This document shows positions 7,604-17,565 of a stretch of 50,542 nt of DNA, one piece after another. Made by a program: the position numbers and the translations under genes. The DNA comes from Desulfobulbaceae bacterium (GTDB lineage Bacteria > Desulfobacterota > Desulfobulbia > Desulfobulbales > Desulfocapsaceae). Under the pieces are notes generated by a model, which was not told the origin of the DNA, searched no databases, and saw nothing but the letters and a program-made list of their open reading frames with translations. Position 1 is the first letter of the stretch, and each line of letters starts with the position of its first letter. Location of the stretch: contig JAABSV010000031.1 in NCBI GenBank assembly GCA_011390165.1, positions 1 through 50,542 of the forward strand, in the 5' to 3' direction.

Positions 7604-8704
7604 ATGCAAGACGAGCAAAAAAATGCCATCGTGGCGGTACGTGACCGCATCGATACCATAGACAATGAAATCCTCTCGCTGCTCAAGCAGCGTCTGACCT
7701 GTGCCAAGGAGATCGGCCGCCTGAAGAGCGAGGAGAAACGGGCCAAGTGGGATCCTCTGCGGGAGAGGGAAATATACGACCGCCTCTTTATGGAGAACAA
7801 CGATGTCTTCCCCCGGGAAGCGCTGAGGTCAATCTTCCATGAGATCATCACCACCTGCCGGCTCTCCCAGAAAAAGGCAGTGGTCGCCTTCCTCGGCCCG
7901 GAGGCCACCTTCAGCCATCTGGCCGGGGTGAAGTACTTCGGCCACGCCGCCGACTACAAGGCGATGGAGACCATCGACGATGTCTTTGCCGAGGTGGAAA
8001 AGGGGCGTACCGGCTACGGCATCGTGCCGGTGGAGAATTCCATCGAAGGGGCGGTCTTCTCCACCCTCGACTGCTTTATGAAGTACAAGGTGCAGATCTG
8101 TGGAGAGTTGCGCCTGGAAATCAGCCACAACCTGGTCTGTCGCTCCGGCAACATGGCCGACATCCAGACCGTTGCCTCACACCCCCAGCCTCTGGCCCAG
8201 TGCCGGGAGTGGCTGCGCAAACACCTGCCCAGCACCCCCACCCTGCCGGTCTTCTCCACCGGTGCGGCGGCCCAGATGGCGGCGAACAACCCCAATATCG
8301 GTGCGATCGCCTCATCTCTGGCGATCAAGACCTATGATCTGCAGGTGGTGGTTCAGGGCATCGAGGACTACCGCGGCAACACCACGCGCTTTCTGGTGAT
8401 CGGCAAACGCTCCCCCTCCCGTAGCGGCCACGACCGCACCTCGCTGCTCATCGGCCTGCTGGACCAGCCCGGTTCTCTTAATGCCGTTCTCACCGCCCTC
8501 TCCGAGGAAGATATCAACCTGGCCAAGATCGAGTCGCGACCAATCAAGGGCAAACAGTGGAAATACCTATTTTTCCTCGACATGCTCGGCCATATCGAGG
8601 ACCAGCGGATTGCCCAGGGTTGTGCCCGCCTGCAGCAGATGTGTTCCTATTTCGAGTGGCTTGGCTCCTACCCGCAGAGTGACGACTCACCCCCCGATGC
8701 GTGA
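7604..8704 (+). CDS. pheA: Bifunctional chorismate mutase / prephenate dehydratase (P-protein)
   Basis: 366 aa. Residues about 1-90 are an AroQ chorismate mutase (RDRIDTIDNEILSLLKQR, KWDPLREREIYDRL). Next is the prephenate dehydratase domain (FLGPEATFSHLAG, VPVENSIEGAV, SHPQPLAQCREWL, NTTRFLVIGK), then a C-terminal ACT domain (SLLIGLLDQPGSLNAVL, NLAKIESRPIKGKQWKYLF) that senses phenylalanine. It converts chorismate to phenylpyruvate. The start ATG at 7604 follows AGGGGGG at six bases; longer in-frame starts upstream lack a site. Its last 18 bases overlap the convergent moaA. Confidence 0.95.
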   Translation: MQDEQKNAIVAVRDRIDTIDNEILSLLKQRLTCAKEIGRLKSEEKRAKWDPLREREIYDRLFMENNDVFPREALRSIFHEIITTCRLSQKKAVVAFLGPEATFSHLAGVKYFGHAADYKAMETIDDVFAEVEKGRTGYGIVPVENSIEGAVFSTLDCFMKYKVQICGELRLEISHNLVCRSGNMADIQTVASHPQPLAQCREWLRKHLPSTPTLPVFSTGAAAQMAANNPNIGAIASSLAIKTYDLQVVVQGIEDYRGNTTRFLVIGKRSPSRSGHDRTSLLIGLLDQPGSLNAVLTALSEEDINLAKIESRPIKGKQWKYLFFLDMLGHIEDQRIAQGCARLQQMCSYFEWLGSYPQSDDSPPDA

Positions 8705-9745
8705 CATCTGACCGACGCAAAGCGGCCCATGGGCCGCCTCGGCGCCACGCTGCTGGAGGGCGTGTCCCTGGGGTTTGTCGAGGATCGCCTGCTTGATCGC
8801 CGCGACGATCTCCCGGTCGCTGCCGCCACCGCGCAGCAGGGCCTTCAGATCACTTTCAGCGTCGCTGAGCAGGCAGGCGCGAAGGCGCCCCTCGGAGGTC
8901 AGACGCAGGCGGTTGCACTGGTCACAGAAATGGTGGCTGATCGGACTGATGAAGCCGACTACCCCCTTCTGGCCGTCAGCTGTGCGCAGTTCAAACATCC
9001 GGGCCGGCCCTTCACTGTGCCGGCGCTGGTAGGGGGAGAGCTGGCCAAGCCGGGCAATCCGTTCGCGGATCTCCTCTGCCGCGATGAAGCGTTGTTCCCG
9101 CCAGCTGCTCGTCTCTCCCACCGGCATGAACTCGATGAAACGCACCTGCAGAGGGAACTCGAGGGCCAGCCGGCCGAAGGCGGTGATCTCATCGTCATTG
9201 ATCCCACGCATGGCGACGACGTTTAGTTTGAGCTGAAAACCGAGGGCCAGGGCGGCATCAATACCGGCCCGTACCTGATGGTAGTGGTCGCGACCGGTGA
9301 TGGTGATGAATTTTTCCGCCTGCAGGGTGTCCAAAGAGATGTTGAGATGCCGCACCCCCTCCCGGTAGAGGCGGTCGGCGTACTCGGCCAGCAAAACCCC
9401 GTTGGTGGTGAGTCGCACCTCATCGAGGCCGGGCAGCCGGTAGAGTTCGTGGATGAAGTCGAGGACGCCACGCCGGACCAGGGGCTCACCGCCGGTCAGC
9501 CGCAGCTTGTTCATCCCTAAGGAGACCGCCAGCCGAACCACCCGCAACAACTCCTCGTAGCTGAGCAGGTCCTGGTGGCAGAGGCTCTTGCCCCCCTTCA
9601 CCGGGCGGTTGCCATTCTCTGTCTCCTCCGGCATGCAGTAGAGGCAACGGAGGTTGCAACGGTCGGTAAGGGAGAGGCGAAGATAGGAGATGGTGCGGGA
9701 AAACTGGTCGACCAGGGGAGAAATGGTTTGTATTTTTTCCGTCAC
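8687..9745 (-). CDS. moaA: GTP 3',8-cyclase, molybdenum cofactor biosynthesis protein A
   Basis: 352 aa radical-SAM enzyme. The N-terminal cluster motif is Cys30-x3-Cys34-x2-Cys37 (DRCNLRCLYCMPE), the SAM/GGEP motif is LRLTGGEPLVRRG, and the C-terminal second cluster cysteines are in HHFCDQCNRLRLTSEGRLRA. It ends in the family's conserved Gly-Gly tail (MSRIGG). It makes (8S)-3',8-cyclo-7,8-dihydro-GTP, the substrate of MoaC, whose gene is elsewhere in the window. The start is GTG at 9745 without a strong ribosome site. Its 3' end overlaps the convergent pheA by 18 bases. Confidence 0.95.
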   Translation of the reverse strand: MTEKIQTISPLVDQFSRTISYLRLSLTDRCNLRCLYCMPEETENGNRPVKGGKSLCHQDLLSYEELLRVVRLAVSLGMNKLRLTGGEPLVRRGVLDFIHELYRLPGLDEVRLTTNGVLLAEYADRLYREGVRHLNISLDTLQAEKFITITGRDHYHQVRAGIDAALALGFQLKLNVVAMRGINDDEITAFGRLALEFPLQVRFIEFMPVGETSSWREQRFIAAEEIRERIARLGQLSPYQRRHSEGPARMFELRTADGQKGVVGFISPISHHFCDQCNRLRLTSEGRLRACLLSDAESDLKALLRGGGSDREIVAAIKQAILDKPQGHALQQRGAEAAHGPLCVGQMSRIGG

Positions 9746-9903
9746 GATATAGAGTCTGGCGAAAAGTTCATGTGGATATCGGAGACCATGTGTTCAGAAT
9801 CCTTGGCAGCTACTCTGCACCGAATCGAACGGGATGAGGCCCCCGCCTTCAACCAACTATTAACACAATCCCGGCGACACTCAACTAAAAAAATACCGCT
9901 GCC

Positions 9904-10908
9904 ATGTTCATCCTTGGGATAGAAAGCTCCTGCGACGATACTGCCGCCGCCATCCTTGCCGACGACCGGGTTCTCTCCTCGGTTCTTACCAGCCAGGATG
10001 CAATCCACAGCCCCTACGGCGGTATTGTGCCGGAGCTGGCCTCTCGCCGCCACCTGCAGGCGGTGGTGCCGGTTGTCGCCGAGGCGCTCCGCAGGGCTGA
10101 AATCAACCTCGTCGAGGTCGGCCTGATCGCCGTCACCCGCGGGCCGGGACTGGTTGGCTCACTGCTCGTCGGCTTTTCCTATGCCAGGGCCCTTGCCCAT
10201 GTCCGACGGATACCACTGGTCGGTGTCGACCACATGGCCGGCCATATCCTTTCCACTTTTCTTGGCGAAGATCCACCCTCCTTTCCCTACCTTGCCCTGA
10301 TTGTCTCCGGCGGCAACTCTTCGATCTATCTTGCCGAGGATTACTGTCGTTTCCGTCTCCTTGGCCGGACCCGCGACGATGCCGCCGGCGAGGCCTTTGA
10401 CAAGGTGGCCAAACTCCTCGACATCCCCTACCCCGGCGGCCCGCAGGTGGCAGCCCTGGCGGCCGGCGGCAACCGGCAGGCTATCCGCTTTCCCCGGGCC
10501 AGGCTGGCGGAAGATTCTCTTGATTTCAGTTTCAGCGGCTTGAAAACGGCGGTGCGTAACGAGATCTTTCAGCAGCGGCAGCAGGATCAGCCCTCCTGTA
10601 CACTGGCCGACCTCTGTGCCTCCTTTCAGGAGGCGGTGGTCGAGGTGCTGGTGGATAAAACAGTGCTGGCGGCCAGGCAGACCGGGGTCAGCCGAGTCGC
10701 CATCGGTGGCGGGGTCTCGGCCAACGAGCGGTTGCGTACTGCCTTCACTGACCGTTGCCGGCAGGAGGGCCTCCGTTTTCATGCCCCACCCCGGCAGTAC
10801 TCCACCGACAATGCGGCAATGATCGCCTTTGCCGGTTGGCACAGCTACCAGCAACAGGGGCCGTTGCCGGCCGATGCCGATGTCTACTCCCGCTCTCCCC
10901 TTGGTTGA
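9904..10908 (+). CDS. tsaD: tRNA N6-adenosine threonylcarbamoyltransferase
   Basis: 334 aa, normal length. It shows the family start ILGIESSCDDTAAAI, the metal-binding HMAGH motif in GVDHMAGHILS, and GGVSANERLR near the C-terminus. It transfers threonylcarbamoyl to A37 of ANN-decoding tRNAs together with TsaB/TsaE, which are not in this window. First gene of tsaD-rsmA-nadA; rsmA begins 4 bases after its stop. The 158 bases upstream contain no obvious strong promoter. Confidence 0.96.
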   Translation: MFILGIESSCDDTAAAILADDRVLSSVLTSQDAIHSPYGGIVPELASRRHLQAVVPVVAEALRRAEINLVEVGLIAVTRGPGLVGSLLVGFSYARALAHVRRIPLVGVDHMAGHILSTFLGEDPPSFPYLALIVSGGNSSIYLAEDYCRFRLLGRTRDDAAGEAFDKVAKLLDIPYPGGPQVAALAAGGNRQAIRFPRARLAEDSLDFSFSGLKTAVRNEIFQQRQQDQPSCTLADLCASFQEAVVEVLVDKTVLAARQTGVSRVAIGGGVSANERLRTAFTDRCRQEGLRFHAPPRQYSTDNAAMIAFAGWHSYQQQGPLPADADVYSRSPLG

Positions 10909-10912
10909 GTCG

Positions 10913-11809
10913 ATGGCCGAATACGGTTCCCAGACCAGGACAGCCCTGCAGAACCACAAACTGGCCCCGAAAAAACGGTTCGGACAGAATTTTCTTGTCC
11001 ACCGGCAGACCGCCGAGGCCATCGTCCGGGCCGCCGGGGTGGGCAGTGAGGATCTGGTTGTCGAAGTGGGGGTGGGGCTGGGGGCTCTCACCGCCCCCCT
11101 GGCGGCGGCAGCCCGGCAGGTAATCGGTTACGAGATCGATAGCGGGATCATCCGACTGCACCAGGAAGAGGGACGGCTTGCCGACAACGTCAGCCTGCGC
11201 CACCAGGATATCCTGAAGGTTGATTTTGCCGAACTTGCCGGCGAATGCGGCGGCCCGCTGCAGATCGTCGCCAACCTGCCCTATTCCATATCCAACCCCT
11301 TTCTGTTCAAACTGATCGACAATGCCGCCAGCGTAGCAACCGCCACGGTGATGCTGCAAAAGGAAGTGGCAGAGCGCCTGACCGCCGCCACCGGCAGCAA
11401 GGAGTACGGAGTACCGACCGTATTGCTGGCCAGTTGCGCCGTGGTACGCACCCTGATGCGCCTCTCGCCGGCTGAATTCCACCCCCGTCCAAAGGTCGAC
11501 TCGCTGGTGGTGCAGGTCGATTTCCGTGGCGGCTTCCACCCCGGCCTGGCGGCCTCTCCCGGTGGCTACCCACTGTTGCGCCGGGTGGTGCGGACGTGCT
11601 TCAACCAGCGCCGTAAGACCATCCTCAACACCCTCTGCGACCTGCTGCCGGCATCAACTGAGCGGGCGGACCGCCGGCAATTGGTGATCGAGGCCATTGC
11701 CATGGCCGGTCTGCAACCGGCTCGCCGCCCGGAAACCTTGGAATTGATCGATTTCCTTCGCCTCTGTAACAGTCTTGCCGAGGTGGCGGAAATGGTTCCG
11801 GAAAGATAG
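10913..11809 (+). CDS. rsmA: 16S rRNA (adenine1518-N6/adenine1519-N6)-dimethyltransferase
   Basis: 298 aa KsgA/RsmA. The family N-terminus [11 protein letters not shown] is followed by SAM motif I ([12 protein letters not shown]) and the catalytic NLPY box ([11 protein letters not shown]). It methylates the two adjacent adenines in helix 45 of 16S rRNA late in small-subunit assembly. The chosen ATG lies 4 bases after tsaD; an alternative in-frame start (MPMSTP...) inside tsaD would add a tail unlike the family. Conserved C-terminal domain [12 protein letters not shown] is present. Confidence 0.95.
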   Translation: MAEYGSQTRTALQNHKLAPKKRFGQNFLVHRQTAEAIVRAAGVGSEDLVVEVGVGLGALTAPLAAAARQVIGYEIDSGIIRLHQEEGRLADNVSLRHQDILKVDFAELAGECGGPLQIVANLPYSISNPFLFKLIDNAASVATATVMLQKEVAERLTAATGSKEYGVPTVLLASCAVVRTLMRLSPAEFHPRPKVDSLVVQVDFRGGFHPGLAASPGGYPLLRRVVRTCFNQRRKTILNTLCDLLPASTERADRRQLVIEAIAMAGLQPARRPETLELIDFLRLCNSLAEVAEMVPER

Positions 11810-11900
11810 CCCCTCAGACATCCAGGCGTCCAATCAGCACGAGAGACACCACAAGACAGGCAAAGGCGAAAACCGTCAATCTCTACCCCCCTTTCTTCCC

Positions 11901-12953
11901 ATGTCCAAAAAAGCCGAACCCCGACATCTTATTCTGCCCACGGTTGTCGTCCCCCCCCATCCGGTCTGGCCAAGCCTCTCCAGCGAGGAAAAAACGGCCC
12001 TGAAGACACGGATCAAGGCATTGCTGCAGGAAAAAGATGCCGTCCTGGTAGCCCATTACTATACCAGTGCCGATCTTCAGGAACTGGCCGAGGAGAGCGG
12101 AGGCTGTGTCGCCGACAGCCTGGAGATGGCCCGATTCGGCCATGAGCACCCCGCCGCCACCCTGGTGGTTGCCGGCGTCCGCTTCATGGGAGAGACCGCC
12201 AAGATTCTCAACATCGAAAAGAGGGTGCTCATGCCCGACCCGGGTGCCACCTGCTCCCTGGACGAGGCCTGTCCCGCCGAGCTGTTCAGTGCCTTCTGCG
12301 ACCAGTACCCGGACCATACGGTGGTGGTCTACGCCAACACCAGCGCCGCCGTCAAGGCCCGATCAGACTGGGTGGTTACCTCGGGTATCGCCTTAGCTCT
12401 TGCCCGTCATCTAGCTGCCAGAGGGGAAAAAATACTCTGGGCGCCAGATCGTCACCTTGGCCATTATGTCCAGGAACAGAGCGGCGCCGAGATGGTCTTC
12501 TGGCCCGGTTCCTGTGTGGTCCATGAAGAATTCCGGGCCGTGGCCCTCGAGCGGCTGCGCCGTATCCACCCGCAGGCGGCGGTGCTGGTCCACCCGGAAT
12601 CGCCGGCTCAGGTCATCGCCCAGGCCGATGTGGTCGGTTCCACCACCGCCTTGATTGAAGCGGTGGTCCGTCTGCCCAACCAGGAATTCATTGTCGCCAC
12701 CGACAAGGGGATTTTCAGCAAGATGCGCCAGTCTGCCCCGGGAAAGGTGCTCCTCGAGGCCCCTACCGTCGGTGAGGGGGCAACATGCCAGAGCTGTGCC
12801 AGCTGCCCGTGGATGGGGATGAACTCCCTGCAAAACCTGCTGACAGTGCTGGAAACGGGCAGCAACGAGATTCTGGTGCCCCCGGAGCTGGCGGCCAAGG
12901 CGCTGGTGCCGATTCGCCGGATGCTCGATTTCGCCCGCCAACTGCAGGGCTGA
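11901..12953 (+). CDS. nadA: Quinolinate synthase
   Basis: 350 aa. It begins [13 protein letters not shown] and carries the 4Fe-4S cysteines of NadA ([40 protein letters not shown]) and the active-site strand [16 protein letters not shown]. It condenses iminoaspartate with DHAP to quinolinate for NAD. NadB and NadC are not in the window. The ATG at 11901 has a pyrimidine-rich stretch rather than a ribosome site upstream. A longer frame opening inside rsmA at 11775 is possible but the extra residues look non-coding. Confidence 0.94.
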   Translation: MSKKAEPRHLILPTVVVPPHPVWPSLSSEEKTALKTRIKALLQEKDAVLVAHYYTSADLQELAEESGGCVADSLEMARFGHEHPAATLVVAGVRFMGETAKILNIEKRVLMPDPGATCSLDEACPAELFSAFCDQYPDHTVVVYANTSAAVKARSDWVVTSGIALALARHLAARGEKILWAPDRHLGHYVQEQSGAEMVFWPGSCVVHEEFRAVALERLRRIHPQAAVLVHPESPAQVIAQADVVGSTTALIEAVVRLPNQEFIVATDKGIFSKMRQSAPGKVLLEAPTVGEGATCQSCASCPWMGMNSLQNLLTVLETGSNEILVPPELAAKALVPIRRMLDFARQLQG

Positions 12954-13093
12954 GCCGGCTCACCACATCAGCTTACCCTCAGCCACTGCACCTTCAGCCT
13001 GGACGGCTATCTCTTCGTCCTTGCTACTCTTTCTGTCTGCATATCTGCGGGAACGGTTCGCTCTCCAGCTGCCGCTCATCGCCGCCTAACCGG

Positions 13094-14269
13094 TTATGGA
13101 CAAACATTGCCTTCGGGCGAAGGCGATGCCCCGCCGGTCTCCGCTTCAGGGGAAGCCACTGTCGCCAGCCCCAGCCACTGGCGGTAGGCCACTTCCTGGC
13201 TCGGCCAGCTGCAGGCCTCGGTCATCGCCACCGCCGTCGCTGCCGTCAGGCGGCGACGGTCGCTGATGGCCATCGCCAGATGCCGCTCCAACTCACCCGC
13301 CTCTCCCGGCCGGTAAAGGTACTCGGCCGGGTAGAGTTCCGGATAGGCCAGGGCCGCCGGCAGCACCGGCCGGCAACCGGCCCGAACCGCCTCGGCCACC
13401 GCCAGACCAAAAAACTCGTGCCGGGCAGTGGAGACGACGATATCCCCCTGCCGCAGCCACCAGGCGTACTCGGCCCTGGTCGGGGCGTAGCCGCAGTGGC
13501 GGATCCTTGACCCCAGGGCCTCCCGCAGAGCGCTCAGCCAGGGGCAATGGCCGGCCGGCGGCCGGCCGAGCAGGATCAGGTGAAAATCGAGCCCGGCCGC
13601 CAGCAGGGCCAACAGGGCCCGGCAGAAGGTTTCCGGATCCTTGTCGTGTTCCCAGCGATGGTTCCAGACAAGCACCGGCACCGTCACCTCGCGGCGCTCG
13701 GGCAGGCTGTCGATGGCCCGGAAATCTACAGCCGGGTAGAGTACCTGGCAGCGGGTGGCCAGCCGGTCGAGGAGCGGCAACAGCGGAGTTTCCCGGGCCT
13801 GGCGCAGCACCTGGCGGCAGCCGGCGACAAAGGTCTCGGCGTTGTAGCGGGAGTTGAAGGCCAGCCGGTCCGAGGCCAGGGCCGAGTACCAGTTGCTGGC
13901 ACAGAACTGGAACCTGCCCGGGTCCGGTCGACGGCCGGGGTAGACGAACTGGTTTTCGTGAAAGTAGGTGTGGATTCTGGTCGCCGGCGACCAGCCGGGC
14001 AGAGAGGCGAGCAGGGCTCGGAGGACGGCGACATCAAGCAGGGAGGAACAGAGGAGCAGATCGAAGGCCCGTTCGGCGATCGGCAGCCGGCGGAGTTCCT
14101 CGACAAACCAGGGGGCGGCCAACTGCAGCCGCTGTTTCCACTTGCGGGCCGGCAGGGTGAACAGTCGGTAGTCGGCGTGCAGATGCTGGCGGATACCATC
14201 CAGCCACTGCCGATGAGAACCGCCGTAATATGGCTCCAGCAGCAGGACCCGCGGCACCGGCCGGCTCAA
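13094..14269 (-). CDS. tRNA-queuosine alpha-mannosyltransferase-like glycosyltransferase (DUF3524/GTDC1 family)
   Basis: About 391 aa. The N-terminal DUF3524 domain is clear (LLLEPYYGGSHRQWLDGIR, TLPARKWKQRL, HTYFHENQFVYPGR). The GT4-type C-terminal half has WNHRWEHDKDPETF, STARHEFFGLAVAEAV and a closing YPAEYLY. These match animal GTDC1/QTMAN, which mannosylates queuosine in tRNA-Asp; bacterial homologues exist but their substrate is not settled to my knowledge. Start is probably TTG at 14269, overlapping the stop of the CxxCxxCC gene, with GGGGG upstream; GTG at 14257 is an alternative. Translational coupling to that gene suggests joint action. GT-B fold is inference from family. Confidence 0.85.
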   Translation of the reverse strand: MSRPVPRVLLLEPYYGGSHRQWLDGIRQHLHADYRLFTLPARKWKQRLQLAAPWFVEELRRLPIAERAFDLLLCSSLLDVAVLRALLASLPGWSPATRIHTYFHENQFVYPGRRPDPGRFQFCASNWYSALASDRLAFNSRYNAETFVAGCRQVLRQARETPLLPLLDRLATRCQVLYPAVDFRAIDSLPERREVTVPVLVWNHRWEHDKDPETFCRALLALLAAGLDFHLILLGRPPAGHCPWLSALREALGSRIRHCGYAPTRAEYAWWLRQGDIVVSTARHEFFGLAVAEAVRAGCRPVLPAALAYPELYPAEYLYRPGEAGELERHLAMAISDRRRLTAATAVAMTEACSWPSQEVAYRQWLGLATVASPEAETGGASPSPEGNVCP

Positions 14270-14739
14270 CGCCGCCCCCGTTCGGCCCTGGCCAGCACCT
14301 TGGCAAAGGGTTCGGTGACGACAAAGCGGTAGCCGCAGCCGGCCGGCAGGCCGCCCCCGGCAAAGATCAGGCTTTTCTCCGGAAAACGGCGGCAGAGGGG
14401 GAGCCGGTGGTCGTGTTGCCGACAGCTGCCGGCTGCGGTCAGCCAACTGCAGGAAAAGAGAAGAAAACCCTGTTCGTCGCCACCGGTCACTTCAAAACGC
14501 CGGTACTCCGGGTTATCCCGGAGCAGACGGGTAAAAACCTCTTCCGAGCGCAGCCAGCCCTGTGGGCCCTCCAGGTTGATTCGGCGACAACAGCTGCCAC
14601 AGCCGCGACAGCTGCCGGTCACCAGGATAGACTTGCCGCGCAGCCGCAGCCAGAGGCAGGTGAGCAGGCCGGTCAGGGAATAGCTGCTGAGTTGCCGATA
14701 GATTGTTCGCCCTGTCCGCCATGAAGGAAAAGCTGCCAT
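14266..14739 (-). CDS. CxxCxxCC (YkgJ-type) iron/zinc-cluster protein
   Basis: 157 aa. The defining motif is Cys-x2-Cys-x2-Cys-Cys in SCRGCGSCCRRINLEGPQGWL, followed by further Cys (LFSCSWL, SCRQHDHRLPLCRRFPE) in the YkgJ/UPF0153 pattern that binds metal. The N-terminus has a hydrophobic stretch (SLTGLLTCLWLRL) that may associate with the membrane. Function in the family is poorly defined. The ATG has GGAGGG upstream; the stop overlaps the next gene. Located between coaBC and the QTMAN-like gene. Confidence 0.85.
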   Translation of the reverse strand: MAAFPSWRTGRTIYRQLSSYSLTGLLTCLWLRLRGKSILVTGSCRGCGSCCRRINLEGPQGWLRSEEVFTRLLRDNPEYRRFEVTGGDEQGFLLFSCSWLTAAGSCRQHDHRLPLCRRFPEKSLIFAGGGLPAGCGYRFVVTEPFAKVLARAERGRR

Positions 14740-14770
14740 TGGACCCTCCCCCGGTCAACCATACCCCGGG

Positions 14771-16015
14771 TCAGACCTGACAGCCGGAACCGGGCACCAC
14801 CCCACCAGGCGACGCCCCGGCCAGCAGGGCGACAACCCGATCGATTATCATCTCGGCCGTATGCTCTTTGCTGGTCTGCGGCAGCGACTCCTGGCCGGTG
14901 CGACTGACCAGCAGCACCTGGTTGCTGTCCACCTCAAAGCCGCTACCGGTGCCACCGATATCGTTCACCGCTATCAGGTCGAGGTTCTTGGCCGCCAGTT
15001 TTCTTTGCCCTTCGGCGAGAAAATCGGCGCTTTCGGCGGCAAATCCGACCAGAATCTGCCCCGCCGCCTTCCGCTCGCCCAGTTCACGAAGGATATCGCG
15101 ATTCCGGGCCAGTTGCAGTGTGGCGGCGATCCGCTCCTTCTTCACCTTCTCCCGGCTGGTCTCGGCCGGCCGGAAGTCGGCCACCGCCGCCGCCTTGATC
15201 ACCACATCGGCATCTGCCGCCGCGGCAAGCACCGCCACCGCCATCTCCTCCGCTGTCTGCACCGGCACCCGCCGCACCCCGGCCGGTGCCGACAGAGCGG
15301 TCGGACCGCTGACCAGCACCACCTCGGCTCCACGGCGAAAGGCGGCCCGGGCCAGGGCGTAGCCCATCTTGCCGGAGGAGCGGTTGCTGAGAAAACGCGC
15401 CGGGTCCAGGGGTTCCCGGGTCGGTCCGGCACTGACCACCACCTTGCGACCGACCAGCTGCGGCGGCGAGAGCACCCGGGCCAGATACTCCCTGACCATC
15501 TCCCACTCGGGGAGGCGCCCTTCCCCCTCCTCCCGGCAGGCCATCATGCCGCTGTCGGGGTCGAGGATGGTGTAGCCGAAGTGCCGCAGCCGGTCAAGGT
15601 TGGCCTGGGTGGCGGGGTGGCGGTACATGCGGCTGTTCATTGCCGGACAGAGCACCACCGGGGCCCGGCTGGCCAGCACCGTGGTCTGCAGGAGATCACC
15701 GGCCAGACCGGCGGCCAGGGCGGCGATGGTGTTGGCACTGGCCGGGGCGATGAGCAGGGCATCGGCATCGCGGCCAAGACCGATATGGTCCATCCTCTCC
15801 TGGCCCCGGTCGGCGAACATGTCGCTGTGCACCTCGTTGCCGGAAAGGGCGGCAAAGGTGAGCGGGGTGACAAAGCGGCCGGCAGCAGCGGTCATCACCA
15901 CCGATACCTGTGCCTCCAGTTTGGCCAGATCGCTCACCCAGCCGGCAACCTTGAAGGCGGCGATGGAGCCGCACACCCCGACGACAATATTTTTTCCGGC
16001 AAAGATGTTGCCCAT
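14771..16015 (-). CDS. coaBC: Bifunctional phosphopantothenoylcysteine decarboxylase / phosphopantothenate-cysteine ligase
   Basis: 414 aa Dfp. The N-terminal FMN decarboxylase (CoaC, about 1-185) shows VGVCGSIAAFK, HIGLGRDADALLIAPASANT and the PAMN motif (LCPAMNSRMY) with the conserved Cys loop near MMACREEGEGRLPE. The C-terminal CoaB ligase begins VVSAGPTREPLDPARFLSNRSSG and has the KKERI and VGFAAES motifs. Two steps of coenzyme A synthesis. Start ATG has GAGGGGGGGAG upstream. The 146 bp before it contain a partial copy of the dispersed repeat. Confidence 0.96.
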   Translation of the reverse strand: MGNIFAGKNIVVGVCGSIAAFKVAGWVSDLAKLEAQVSVVMTAAAGRFVTPLTFAALSGNEVHSDMFADRGQERMDHIGLGRDADALLIAPASANTIAALAAGLAGDLLQTTVLASRAPVVLCPAMNSRMYRHPATQANLDRLRHFGYTILDPDSGMMACREEGEGRLPEWEMVREYLARVLSPPQLVGRKVVVSAGPTREPLDPARFLSNRSSGKMGYALARAAFRRGAEVVLVSGPTALSAPAGVRRVPVQTAEEMAVAVLAAAADADVVIKAAAVADFRPAETSREKVKKERIAATLQLARNRDILRELGERKAAGQILVGFAAESADFLAEGQRKLAAKNLDLIAVNDIGGTGSGFEVDSNQVLLVSRTGQESLPQTSKEHTAEMIIDRVVALLAGASPGGVVPGSGCQV

Positions 16016-16060
16016 CCGCTCCCCCCCTCTCTGACCTGTCCGGTCGACCGCTGCTAACCC

Positions 16061-16137
16061 TTCACCAGTATTCCATTTTTGTCCGGATCGGCCACCGCAT
16101 AGAGCCAAATCATGGAGCTCAAGCAAAGAACCAACTC
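16061..16137. repeat. Dispersed intergenic repeat, half copy (copy C)
   Basis: The first ~50 bases (TTCACCAGTATTCCATTTTT onward, through AGAGCCAA) align with the left half of the 139-bp repeat at 32065-32203 and 36123-36260. The right half, ending CATACCGGTGA in those copies, is missing. It sits between the glycosylphosphotransferase and coaBC. Confidence 0.6.
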
Positions 16138-16161
16138 TAGCCCGGCGGGCCGGCTGCCATA

Positions 16162-17565
16162 TTAATAGGCCCCTTTGCCCCGGATCATGCAATAGACTGT
16201 CTTGACGATGATCTTGATATCGGTCCACAGGGAAAAATTAAGAATATACCAGTCATCCAGGCGGACCCGCTCCTCGTAGTTGTCGATATTGGACCGGCGG
16301 CCCACCTGCCACGGCCCGGTGATCCCCGGCTTCATTGAACAGTAGCGGCCGGCACTCTCCTTGTAAAAACCGTTCAGCTCGTTGCCGACGATGGGGCGCG
16401 CCCCGACCACACTCATGTCACCACGCAGGACGTTGATGAATTGGGGAAACTCATCCAGGCTGGTGCGACGGAGAAAGCGGCCGATGGTGGTGACCCGCGG
16501 ATCATTTTTCAGTTTGTAGCTCTGTTCCCACTCCCGCCGCAACTCCGGGTTGTCGGCGAGAAGACGGGGCAACTCCTTTGCCGCTCCCACCCGCATGGTC
16601 CGGAACTTCAGGCAGTTGAAACTCTTACCGGCGGCGGTGATCCGCCGGTGGCGGTAAAAGACCGGGCCACCATCGCTGAGCTTCACCAACAGAGCGACCA
16701 TCAGGGTGAGGGGCAGTGTGGCGACCAGCACGGCCAGGGAAAAAAAGATATCGAAACTGCGCTTCCATTCGGTGTTGGGGTTGAAGTTAAGGATGAGCAG
16801 GTTGCCCAGCGACTGGATCTCGGCGTGGTGCAGGCCATAGACATAGAGGTCGGGGACCAGGTAGATCCGCGCCCCCAGGGAGCGGCATTCGCGGAGAATG
16901 CGGAAGATCTTCTTTTCCGCCCGCATCGGCAGGGCGATGTAGACGTAGTCGATGTCGTGCTCTTCCAGGTAGTCGTTGACCGCATCGATATTGCCGAGGA
17001 TCGGCCGCCGGTACACCTCGCTCACCTCACCGATCTTGTCGTCGAAAAAGCCGAGCACCTCGATGCCGGCCCAGGGCACCCCCTCAATCTCCTTGACCAG
17101 GTTGACACCAAGATCACCGGCGCCGACAACCACCGCCCGGCGGACATTCTTGCCCCGCGAGCGAATCATCCGCAGAAGCTGCCGGGCAGCGAGGTGGAGG
17201 AGAAAGATGAGCACCGGTGTGGTGGTCGACCAGATCAGGAAGACCACCCGGGAGTAGGCGATGGAGATCTTGAAGATGAAGAAATAGAACAGCAGCAGGC
17301 CGACCACCGCCCCCCAGGCCTTGATAATCACCATGAACTCAAGGAAATACTTCCAACCCCGCCAGGAGCGGTAGAGTTGAAAGGACTGGAAACTGACGAA
17401 ACAGAGGAAAAAGGTGATCACCATCAGCCGGGTATAATAGGGCGTCCAGGGGACCCGATACCAGAGTACCAGCAGGGCGAGATAGCCCACCGCCAGTAGA
17501 CAGTCGAACAGATGGAGGAACCGGGCAATCAGCGAACTTTGTTCCCGGAGGTTGGTTGCTAACAT
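16162..17565 (-). CDS. Polyprenyl glycosylphosphotransferase (exopolysaccharide/O-antigen initiating enzyme)
   Basis: 467 aa. About four N-terminal membrane segments, then a CoA-binding-like Rossmann domain ([20 protein letters not shown]) and a C-terminal bacterial sugar transferase domain ([68 protein letters not shown]). It attaches the first sugar-1-phosphate to undecaprenyl phosphate. Start ATG at 17565 has GGAAG upstream and overlaps the preceding glycosyltransferase stop by 7 bases. Last gene of the polysaccharide block. Confidence 0.93.
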   Translation of the reverse strand: MLATNLREQSSLIARFLHLFDCLLAVGYLALLVLWYRVPWTPYYTRLMVITFFLCFVSFQSFQLYRSWRGWKYFLEFMVIIKAWGAVVGLLLFYFFIFKISIAYSRVVFLIWSTTTPVLIFLLHLAARQLLRMIRSRGKNVRRAVVVGAGDLGVNLVKEIEGVPWAGIEVLGFFDDKIGEVSEVYRRPILGNIDAVNDYLEEHDIDYVYIALPMRAEKKIFRILRECRSLGARIYLVPDLYVYGLHHAEIQSLGNLLILNFNPNTEWKRSFDIFFSLAVLVATLPLTLMVALLVKLSDGGPVFYRHRRITAAGKSFNCLKFRTMRVGAAKELPRLLADNPELRREWEQSYKLKNDPRVTTIGRFLRRTSLDEFPQFINVLRGDMSVVGARPIVGNELNGFYKESAGRYCSMKPGITGPWQVGRRSNIDNYEERVRLDDWYILNFSLWTDIKIIVKTVYCMIRGKGAY

